DNA of 6,974 bases from an uncultured Collinsella sp. Lineage in GTDB: Bacteria > Actinomycetota > Coriobacteriia > Coriobacteriales > Coriobacteriaceae. The DNA is taken from the NCBI GenBank assembly GCA_900549215.1, contig URNJ01000096.1, positions 1 through 6,974 on the forward strand, written 5' to 3'. The position numbers were made by a program, and so were the translations under genes. The notes under the pieces are model-generated. The model saw nothing but the letters and a program-made list of their open reading frames with translations, did not search any database and was not told the DNA's origin. Below are positions 1 to 5,185 of the stretch, piece after piece; the first letter of the stretch is position 1; every line of letters begins with the position of its first letter.

Positions 1-1
1 G

Positions 2-814
2 ATGTGCGTGGCCGGGTGCGTCCTGACGGTATGGGCCTTTGATACCCTGAATACCGACCAGCAGATGCTGGACCTGAGCATGCAGAAGGCCAAGTACACC
101 ACCATCTTTTATGCCGATGACGGTGTGACCGAGCTGGCGCGCGCTTACGATCGCGAGGGTGCGGACGAGGTCGTCTTCCTGGACATTACCGCCACGAGCG
201 ACAACCGTGCGACGACTATCGAGATGGCGGCGCATGCGGCCGAGGAGCTGGCCATTCCCTATACCGTGGGCGGCGGCTTTCGCGATCTGGCGGGCATGCG
301 CACCATGGTTGCCGCCGGTGCCGACAAGGTGTCGCTCAACTCGGCGGCCGTGCGCGATCCGTCGTTGATCAGCCAGGCCGCCGCGGCGTTTGGCAGCCAG
401 GCCGTGGTTGTGGCGATCGATGCTAAGCGCGTCGGTTTGCCCGGCGCATCTGGTGCCGACAAGTGGGAGGTCTTCACGGCGGGCGGTCGTAACGCCACGG
501 GTATCGACGCGGTGGCGTGGGCCGAGGAGGCGGCTCGTCGCGGTGCCGGCGAGATCCTACTGACCAGTATGGATCGCGACGGCACCAAGGCCGGCTTTGA
601 CCTGGCGCTCACCCGCGCCGTGGCCCGTGCGGTGCCGATTCCGGTGATTGCGAGCGGCGGCGTGGGCACGCTCGAGCATTTTGCCGAGGGCGTGATCGAG
701 GGCGAAGCCGATGCCGTGCTGGCAGCGAGCGTCTTTCACTTTGGAACCTTCAGCATTCGCGAAGTCAAAGAATATATGGCCTCTCAAGGTGTTCCTGTGA
801 GGTTGGACTTCTAA
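2..814 (+). CDS. hisF: Imidazole glycerol phosphate synthase subunit HisF (5' end outside window, N-terminus aberrant)
   Basis: HisF is the cyclase subunit of imidazole glycerol phosphate synthase. With ammonia from HisH it converts PRFAR to imidazole glycerol phosphate and AICAR in the cytoplasm. Numbering from the ATG at 2, the (beta/alpha)8-barrel motifs run in order: VFLDIT (58-63), TVGGGFRD (88-95), DKVSLNSAAV (108-117), VVVAIDAKR (135-143, with D140 matching catalytic Asp130 of the Thermotoga enzyme), GAGEILLTSMDRDGT, VIASGGVG, and the ending VRLDF. Residues 1 to about 43 do not match the family. The expected IPCLDV and RVVKGVNF...DAGDPVE segments, which carry the catalytic Asp11 and Lys19, are absent in this frame. 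Homology starts near ELARAYDREGADE (44-56). The ORF is open at the window edge, so the true start is unknown. hisI and hisE follow on the same strand, as expected for a his operon. Confidence 0.9.
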   Translation: MCVAGCVLTVWAFDTLNTDQQMLDLSMQKAKYTTIFYADDGVTELARAYDREGADEVVFLDITATSDNRATTIEMAAHAAEELAIPYTVGGGFRDLAGMRTMVAAGADKVSLNSAAVRDPSLISQAAAAFGSQAVVVAIDAKRVGLPGASGADKWEVFTAGGRNATGIDAVAWAEEAARRGAGEILLTSMDRDGTKAGFDLALTRAVARAVPIPVIASGGVGTLEHFAEGVIEGEADAVLAASVFHFGTFSIREVKEYMASQGVPVRLDF

Positions 815-974
815 TGCTGCGGGCTTCGCTGCGGCTTGCCCAGGCACCGCATCTTGTCGCTCAAACCGTCGCTCGCGTACCAAAGTACGCGTCGCTCCTC
901 TTTCGCGGCAACCTGCGGCACCTGGACAACCCTCGCCGACCTGTGGGGTTTACGGTAATTACTTGGGAGAAATG
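815..974. other. hisF-hisI spacer with a small hairpin
   Basis: These 160 bases separate hisF from hisI, which is long for adjacent his genes. No coding frame is convincing here. A perfect 7-bp inverted repeat with a CAAA loop (CGCGTAC at 874-880, GTACGCG at 885-891) sits between two copies of GTCGCT. There is no U-run after it, so it does not look like an intrinsic terminator. The composition suggests a REP-like intergenic repeat, but copy number cannot be judged from one window. Confidence 0.35.
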
Positions 975-1304
975 ATGACTGAGGTAATAGAAGCGTCTGA
1001 TCTTACGTACGACGCCCGTGGGCTGATTCCTTGTGTGGTTCAGCAGTATGACACCGGCGAGGTGCTTATGGTTGCTTGGATGAACGAGGAGTCGGTGGGG
1101 CTGACGCTCAAGACCGGGACCACGTGGTTTTGGAGCCGTAGCCGTCAGGAGCTCTGGAACAAGGGCGCGACGAGCGGCAATATGCAGGAGGTCAAGGAAC
1201 TTTGGGCCGACTGCGATAGCGATACGCTGCTGGTCAAGGTCGACTCGCCGGGTCCAGCTTGCCACACCGGCAACCGCACCTGCTTCTTTAAGAAACTCGC
1301 GTAG
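975..1304 (+). CDS. hisI: Phosphoribosyl-AMP cyclohydrolase HisI
   Basis: HisI opens the adenine ring of phosphoribosyl-AMP to give ProFAR, the third step of histidine biosynthesis. The protein is a stand-alone cyclohydrolase of 109 residues, not fused to HisE. Visible motifs are GEVLMVAWMN (28-37), FWSRSRQELWNKGATSGN (52-69) and the metal site. The DxDxD magnesium ligands are D79, D81 and D83. The zinc cysteines are C80, C96 (PACHTGNRTC) and C103, matching the known family ligands. I chose the ATG at 975 because GGGAGA at 965-970 then has a usable spacing. The adjacent ATG at 972 and a TTG at 963 are in frame but too close to, or upstream of, that site. hisE follows 45 bp downstream. Confidence 0.95.
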   Translation: MTEVIEASDLTYDARGLIPCVVQQYDTGEVLMVAWMNEESVGLTLKTGTTWFWSRSRQELWNKGATSGNMQEVKELWADCDSDTLLVKVDSPGPACHTGNRTCFFKKLA

Positions 1305-1349
1305 GGCGGGCGCTCGATTAGACGCTCGGCCACCAGAAAGGATTGAACT

Positions 1350-1667
1350 ATGGGTGTGCGCACCGCAAACGTTCAGGATGGAAATATCGGTGAGACGCTG
1401 ACAGGTCTGGCCGAGGTGATTCACGGTCGTCGTGATGCATCGCCGCAGGAGAGCTATACCGCGCGTCTGCTGACCGACGTCGAGGACGAGCTGCTCAAGA
1501 AGCTTGCCGAGGAGGCGAGCGAGGTGATCATGGCCTGCAAGGATAACGACCACGATCACATTCGCTACGAGGCCGGCGACCTGGTCTACCACCTGCTCGT
1601 GACGCTCGAGCGCTACGGTATCACCCTCGACGAGCTAGCCGGCGAACTCAACGCCCGCCGCCACTAG
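1350..1667 (+). CDS. hisE: Phosphoribosyl-ATP pyrophosphatase HisE
   Basis: HisE removes pyrophosphate from phosphoribosyl-ATP, the second histidine biosynthesis step, making the substrate of HisI. The protein has 105 residues, normal for free-standing HisE, and is an all-alpha member of the MazG superfamily. The metal-binding helix pair is visible as LAEEASEVIMACK (52-64, with E54, E55 and E58) and YEAGDLVYHLLV (73-84, with E74 and D77). The start at 1350 is supported by AGAAAGGA at 1335-1342, 7 bases upstream. It is the last gene of the visible his cluster and ends 120 bp before the stop of a convergent gene. Confidence 0.95.
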   Translation: MGVRTANVQDGNIGETLTGLAEVIHGRRDASPQESYTARLLTDVEDELLKKLAEEASEVIMACKDNDHDHIRYEAGDLVYHLLVTLERYGITLDELAGELNARRH

Positions 1668-1706
1668 TCGTTTGGGACAGTCTTTGTTGGTGTAACGGGG
1701 TCATGG

Positions 1707-1775
1707 AAGTTGCGGTGAAATAGGGACTGTTTAAGCGCTTCATCAGGCAAAACAATCCCTATTCCACCGCAACTT
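1707..1775. repeat. Long hairpin (26-bp arms) between convergent hisE and PHP genes
   Basis: The left arm at 1707-1732 (starting AAGTTGCGGTG) and the right arm at 1750-1775 (ending CACCGCAACTT) are reverse complements at 24 of 26 positions. The loop is 17 bases and contains the palindrome AAGCGCTT. The two imperfect pairs, 1718/1764 and 1727/1755, are A-C in + strand RNA but U-G or G-U in - strand RNA. The structure is therefore fully paired only in the transcript of the PHP gene, 13 bases after its stop. No U-run follows on either strand. It could be a 3'-end stabiliser, a transcription end signal for both convergent genes, or a REP/MITE-like repeat. A related GGGACAGTCTTT occurs just outside at 1676-1687. 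Confidence 0.7.
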
Positions 1776-1787
1776 ATGAAGGGATGG

Positions 1788-2699
1788 CTAGTCGAGGGGT
1801 GTGGGTTCCCATTCGCCGGTGGGGTGGGGGATGTCGAAGGTTCGATAACCGCAGTCGTAGACGTGGGCCTGGGCCTCGCGGATATTCCAGCAGATGTCGC
1901 AGGCGCGGTGCGCGTCCGAGCCAAAGGTGATGGGTACCTCGGCGTGGGCAAAGCAACGCAGCAATCCGGTCGTGGGATAGTAGTCGTCGAGGCCCTTGCG
2001 CGGTGCGGCGGTCGAGACCTCAATGCGGCGGCCCGCATCGTGGGCGCATTCGGCCATCTGCTGCCAAAACGGTGCGGGGTCAAAGTCGGGCGCAAAGCCT
2101 TCCTTCGAAAAGCGCATGACCAGGTCGGGATGAGCCATCACATCAAAGTTAAGCGGGCTTTCGCAAGCGCGGCACCAGTCGTCGACGTAGCGCTCCCACA
2201 CGCCGCGCACGCCTAAGTTTTCCCAAACGTGCAGGTTGGTGTCGTCGTCGATCCAACCGCAAAGGGAATCGGGTGTATCGGGGCGAGCGACGTTTTCCGT
2301 TCCCGCCGTACCCGCGGCACCGGCCATGATATCGCCTGGGTTGCCAATCCAATGCACGCTGCCCAGGCGTACGACGGCGCCCTGGGACCAGCGCTCAACC
2401 AAAGGCTCGCAGCCCTCGTACCAATCGCATTCAAAGCCATAGATAAGCTCGAGCTCCGGCGCAATCTGCGCGGCGAGTTTGCGGGCGTCCTCAAAGGCCA
2501 GACGATGTGCCGGCAGGTCGCCCTCGACAACCTGCACTTCGCAGTTGGCGTCCATGCTGGCGGGCAGGGTGAGATGGTCGGTCGAGACCATGACGCGGCA
2601 ACCGGCCGCAGCAGCGGCGCGAACGTTGTCCTCAAACGAGGCATGTCCGTCCGAAAACGAGGTGTGGGTATGGCAATCGACCATCGGGCAAGCAGACAT
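1788..2699 (-). CDS. PHP-domain histidinol-phosphatase-like phosphoesterase
   Basis: This is a 303-residue metal-dependent phosphoesterase of the PHP superfamily, closest in layout to the HisJ/HisK-type histidinol-phosphatases that dephosphorylate histidinol phosphate. Metal-ligand motifs appear in the expected order: DCHTHTSFSDG (8-18), STDH (39-42), GFECDW (88-93), GSVHW (113-117), MAHPDLV (188-194), EVSTAA (227-232) and GSDAH (260-264). There is no signal peptide or membrane segment, so it is cytoplasmic. The start is supported by AAAGGAG (reverse complement of 2705-2711) 5 bases upstream of the ATG. The gene converges on hisE, and its position beside hisF-hisI-hisE supports a histidine role. 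A different sugar or nucleotide phosphate substrate cannot be excluded from sequence alone, so no gene symbol is given. Confidence 0.85.
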   Translation of the reverse strand: MSACPMVDCHTHTSFSDGHASFEDNVRAAAAAGCRVMVSTDHLTLPASMDANCEVQVVEGDLPAHRLAFEDARKLAAQIAPELELIYGFECDWYEGCEPLVERWSQGAVVRLGSVHWIGNPGDIMAGAAGTAGTENVARPDTPDSLCGWIDDDTNLHVWENLGVRGVWERYVDDWCRACESPLNFDVMAHPDLVMRFSKEGFAPDFDPAPFWQQMAECAHDAGRRIEVSTAAPRKGLDDYYPTTGLLRCFAHAEVPITFGSDAHRACDICWNIREAQAHVYDCGYRTFDIPHPTGEWEPTPLD

Positions 2700-2826
2700 G
2701 GCAGCTCCTTTGCGTCAAGCGAATCCGCTCCATTGTAATGGCGCAGCTTTCAACACGCCGGGCACGCCAGGGGTCGAAATCGATTGGAAAGGCTGTGCGG
2801 CGCGCGGTGCGGCCTCGCTTGCGCTC

Positions 2827-2896
2827 TCAAAACATGTACATCAGCCTCCAAAAGCTGCAAAAAATGACATGTTTGGAGGCTGACGTACACGTTTGA
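2827..2896. repeat. Second long hairpin (23-bp paired core), upstream of larC2
   Basis: The left arm at 2827-2852 and right arm at 2872-2896 pair through 23 continuous positions (2830-2852 with 2872-2894), centred on CAGCCTCCAAA / TTTGGAGGCTG, with two imperfect pairs. One bulged base then allows two more pairs. The loop is 19 bases. As in the hairpin at 1707, both imperfect pairs (2840/2884 and 2834/2890) are A-C on the + strand but U-G in - strand RNA. A competing 8-bp pairing exists between AAACATGT (2830-2837) and ACATGTTT (2867-2874). There is no U-run, so it is not a typical intrinsic terminator. It may be a dispersed genomic repeat or a regulatory leader structure. Confidence 0.65.
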
Positions 2897-2985
2897 GTGG
2901 AGCGGGCCGGCGTTGGAGCGCGCCAGCACTTGCGCCCAGCAAAAGTCGCATCTATCCCATGACGCCGCCTCTGCGCCGCCCGCGA

Positions 2986-2996
2986 TGTGCTAGCGT
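2986..2996 (+). promoter_or_regulatory. Weak candidate extended -10 promoter for larC2
   Basis: TGTGC followed by TAGCGT resembles an extended -10 element (TRTGN plus a partial TATAAT). No recognisable -35 hexamer is found 16-18 bases upstream. Transcription from here would give a leader of roughly 35-40 bases before the ATG at 3040. Confidence 0.25.
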
Positions 2997-3039
2997 TTGG
3001 GTGAACAAAACGAGCCCGCGCGGAAAGGATCCGGACCGT

Positions 3040-3525
3040 ATGCAATGCGATAGCACATCCCCGCTGTCCCGCGAGACCGATGCGCCCGAGACCATCGTCA
3101 AGCTGGAGTGCGACATCGACGATGCGTCGCCCGAGGTGCTCGCCTATGCCGCCGACCGCCTGCGCGAGGCGGGTGCTCGCGAGGTACATTGGCTGCCCCT
3201 CTATTGCAAGAAAGGCCGCCCCAGCTGGCAGCTACAGGTAATCTGTGCTCACGAGGATATCGAGCGCCTGCAGACGATTATCTTTTTGGAAACCACGACC
3301 AACGGCATTCGTCGCCAGGTCATGGAGCGCGTTTGCCTGCCACGCCGCTTTGAGCGCGTAACGACGCCATGGGGCGAGGTGGCCGTCAAGGTTGCCACCC
3401 TGCCCGACGGCAGCGAGCGTGCAGCGCCCGAGTACGAGGACTGCGCCCGTCTCGCTCGCGAGCATAATGTGCCGCTCCAGCGCGTGATGCAGGCGGCTCA
3501 GAGCGCGGCACTGCGATTTGAGTGA
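3040..3525 (+). CDS. larC: Stand-alone LarC C-terminal domain (LarC2) nickel-insertion family protein
   Basis: The protein matches only the C-terminal half of LarC, the CTP-dependent chelatase that inserts nickel into the pincer cofactor of lactate racemase. From the ATG at 3040 it has 161 residues. Family-like segments are KLECDIDDASPEVLAYAADRL (21-41), a basic LYCKKGRP (54-61), FLETTTNGIRR (82-92) and an APEYEDCARLAREHNVPL segment near the C-terminus. The start is supported by GAAAGGA at 3023-3029, 10 bases upstream; the in-frame extension back to 2893 is Arg/Pro-rich and unlikely to be translated. In other bacteria larC1 and larC2 are one gene or are joined by a programmed frameshift. No larC1, larB or larE is in this window, so it is an orphan domain here. 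Nickel insertion is an inference. yfcE starts 57 bp downstream. Confidence 0.75.
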   Translation: MQCDSTSPLSRETDAPETIVKLECDIDDASPEVLAYAADRLREAGAREVHWLPLYCKKGRPSWQLQVICAHEDIERLQTIIFLETTTNGIRRQVMERVCLPRRFERVTTPWGEVAVKVATLPDGSERAAPEYEDCARLAREHNVPLQRVMQAAQSAALRFE

Positions 3526-3582
3526 CACGGTCGACGACGCGCCACACCAACCCCCCATCAACCTCACCGAAAGGACCTCCCT

Positions 3583-4131
3583 ATGAAATACCTCATCGCC
3601 TCCGACATCCACGGCTCGGCATATTGGACCGAGCGCCTGGTTGCCGCCATCGAGTCCGAGCAGCCCGACCGCATCGTCCTGCTGGGCGACCTGCTCTATC
3701 ACGGTCCGCGCAACGACCTGCCGCGCGATTACGCCCCCAAGCGCGTAATCCCGCTGCTCAACGCCCTGGCCGACCGCATCATCGCGGTGCGCGGCAACTG
3801 CGATGCCGAGGTCGACCAGATGGTCCTCGACTTTCCCGTCATGGCCGACTACGCCACGCTGTTTGACGAAACCGGCCGCGAGCTGTTCCTGACGCACGGC
3901 CACGTCTTTGGCGCCGGCATGCACAACAGCGTCGACCACGCGCCCGCGCTGCCCGAGGGCTCCGCGCTCGTCTACGGTCACACGCACATCAAGGTCAACG
4001 AGGAAAGCGCCGCGCACCCAGGCCTGTGGCTCTTCAACCCCGGTAGCGTGAGCATTCCCAAGGACGGCACGCACAGCTACGGCGTCTACGAGGACGGCGC
4101 GTTCCGCCATGTGATCCTGGAGGAGGAGTAA
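3583..4131 (+). CDS. yfcE: YfcE-family metallophosphoesterase (phosphodiesterase)
   Basis: This is a cytoplasmic calcineurin-like phosphoesterase of the YfcE family, 182 residues, close to the family's usual length. E. coli YfcE hydrolyses model phosphodiesters with manganese; its natural substrate is unclear. The two-metal site is complete: D8 and H10 (SDIHG), D36 (LLGDLLYHG), N72 (RGNCD), H105 and H107 (LTHGHVFG), H133 and H135 (YGHTH), followed by the family motif FNPGSVSIPKDG. The start is supported by GAAAGGA at 3569-3575 with 7-base spacing. Its stop is 2 bp before the ATG of mazG, and the mazG ribosome binding site lies in its last codons, so the two genes are probably translationally coupled. 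Confidence 0.92.
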   Translation: MKYLIASDIHGSAYWTERLVAAIESEQPDRIVLLGDLLYHGPRNDLPRDYAPKRVIPLLNALADRIIAVRGNCDAEVDQMVLDFPVMADYATLFDETGRELFLTHGHVFGAGMHNSVDHAPALPEGSALVYGHTHIKVNEESAAHPGLWLFNPGSVSIPKDGTHSYGVYEDGAFRHVILEEE

Positions 4132-4133
4132 CC

Positions 4134-4994
4134 ATGGCAGAGCACATGGCTCAGCAAAATGCCGAGGGCTCGCGCGATCTGTCCACGCTGGTCGACGCGT
4201 CGGCCGAGCTACAACATCTGGTGCAGACCGTCTGGCGCTTGCGTCAGCCCGACGGCTGCCCGTGGGACCGCGAGCAGACGCACCGCAGCATTGGCAAGAA
4301 CATGATCGAGGAGGCCTACGAGGCGCTCGACTGCATCGAGGTGGACGACGCGGTTCACCTGCGCGAGGAGCTGGGCGACGTGCTCATGCAGGTGGCGCTG
4401 CACGCGCAGATCGCGGCGGACGCCGGCGAGTTTACGCTGGCCGACGTGGCACGCGATATCGACGCCAAGCTCATTCGCCGTCATCCGCACGTGTTTGGCG
4501 ATGCGGATGCCGACAGCTCCGATGAGGTGCTCAAGATTTGGGACGAGGTTAAGCTTGCCGAGAAGGCTGCCAAGGACAAGGCCGTGGCGGCAGGCGAGGC
4601 TGCGCCCGAGGGCCTGCTCGACGGCGTGCCCACGCATCTGCCGGCGCTGATGCAGGCCCAGAAGGTGTCGCGCAAGGCGGCTGCCGTGGGCTTTGAGTGG
4701 GAGACGGTCCAGGATGTGTGGGACGAGGTCGCCGAGGAGCGTGCCGAGTTTGAGGCCGAGGCCCCTGGCTCGCCCGAGCGCGAAATGGAGTTCGGCGACC
4801 TGCTCTTTGCCTTGGTCAACGTCGCGCGCAAGGAGGGCATTGACGCCGAGAGCGCCCTTCGTGCCAGCACGGCAAAGTTTCGTCGCCGTTGGGCTGCAAT
4901 GGAGCGGATGGCGGCTGACGCCAACGTGGGTCTGGCCGAGCTTTCGACCCACGGTCTCAACGACCTGTGGGATGCCGCAAAGGCGGAGGAGTAA
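4134..4994 (+). CDS. mazG: Nucleoside triphosphate pyrophosphohydrolase MazG
   Basis: MazG hydrolyses (d)NTPs to the monophosphate and pyrophosphate, clearing aberrant nucleotides and, in some bacteria, affecting the stringent response. The 286-residue protein has the two tandem MazG domains of the full-length family. The N-terminal domain shows LRQPDGCPWDREQTH (36-50), EEAYEALD (59-66, with E59, E60 and E63) and EELGDVLMQV (78-87, with E79 and D82), then IRRHPHVFGD (114-123). The C-terminal domain shows GFEWETVQDVWDEVAEE (186-202) and EMEFGDLLFALVN (217-229, with E219 and D222). The ribosome binding site AGGAGGAG is at 4121-4128, inside the end of yfcE. The last residues are rich in Ala and Glu, and a terminator follows immediately. 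Confidence 0.95.
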   Translation: MAEHMAQQNAEGSRDLSTLVDASAELQHLVQTVWRLRQPDGCPWDREQTHRSIGKNMIEEAYEALDCIEVDDAVHLREELGDVLMQVALHAQIAADAGEFTLADVARDIDAKLIRRHPHVFGDADADSSDEVLKIWDEVKLAEKAAKDKAVAAGEAAPEGLLDGVPTHLPALMQAQKVSRKAAAVGFEWETVQDVWDEVAEERAEFEAEAPGSPEREMEFGDLLFALVNVARKEGIDAESALRASTAKFRRRWAAMERMAADANVGLAELSTHGLNDLWDAAKAEE

Positions 4995-4998
4995 GACT

Positions 4999-5044
4999 GC
5001 GGGAACGACGGGCTGACACGCCTCATCGTTCCCGCTAAATTTTT
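4999..5044 (+). terminator. Intrinsic terminator after mazG
   Basis: A perfect 10-bp stem (GCGGGAACGA at 4999-5008, TCGTTCCCGC at 5026-5035) encloses a 17-base loop and is followed by TAAATTTTT at 5036-5044. It begins five bases after the mazG stop and separates the larC2-yfcE-mazG unit from enolase. Confidence 0.85.
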
Positions 5045-5065
5045 CGAAAATCAAGTGTATCCCTC

Positions 5066-5150
5066 GGCTAACTTAGGGCATAATGCAAAAAGTGCGACAT
5101 GGCTAACTTGCAAACCAAAGCGCCACATTGGCGCAATGCCGTGTCGCCAA
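5066..5150 (+). promoter_or_regulatory. Enolase upstream/leader region with direct repeats and alternative hairpins
   Basis: CATAAT at 5079-5084 is a possible -10 element, though no good -35 is visible at normal spacing. The 9-mer GGCTAACTT occurs twice, at 5066-5074 and 5101-5109, 35 bases apart and flanking that hexamer. Downstream, GCGCCA/TGGCGC (5120-5134) can form one small hairpin, and TTGGCG/CGCCAA (5128-5150) a second that uses some of the same bases, so the two are mutually exclusive. The repeats could be operator sites, but this is inference. Confidence 0.35.
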
Positions 5151-5185
5151 GCATTCAACCCGTTTCCAAGTGAGAGGGAGACAAC

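Larger units (their letters stand above)
2700..3039. other. Divergent intergenic region between the PHP gene and larC2
   Basis: This 340-bp stretch separates two divergently oriented genes and should hold both their promoters. I find no convincing coding frame: the + strand frame entering larC2 from 2893 is rich in Arg/Pro and has no ribosome binding site. It contains the Shine-Dalgarno site of the PHP gene next to 2700, a long hairpin at 2827-2896, a weak extended -10 candidate at 2986-2996, and the larC2 Shine-Dalgarno GAAAGGA at 3023-3029. Confidence 0.6.

Noticed and set aside
861..1592. A 243-codon open frame on the - strand across hisI and hisE
   Set aside because: Both sense genes have all catalytic residues. 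The antisense frame is compositional.
1707..2896. The two long hairpins as CRISPR repeats or as a transposon's terminal inverted repeats
   Set aside because: The two hairpins do not share sequence, there is no repeat-spacer array, and the interval between them is an ordinary PHP gene with no transposase.
2893..3039. N-terminal extension of larC2 from a TTG at 2893
   Set aside because: The added residues are Arg/Pro-rich and unlike LarC, whereas the ATG at 3040 has a well-spaced GAAAGGA site.
3232..4110. A 292-codon open frame on the - strand across larC2 and yfcE
   Set aside because: It overlaps two genes with clear family motifs and ribosome binding sites, and its translation has no recognisable domain.
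4209..5054. A 281-codon open frame on the - strand across mazG
   Set aside because: It is a shadow of mazG, shows no domain, and its start region overlaps the mazG terminator.
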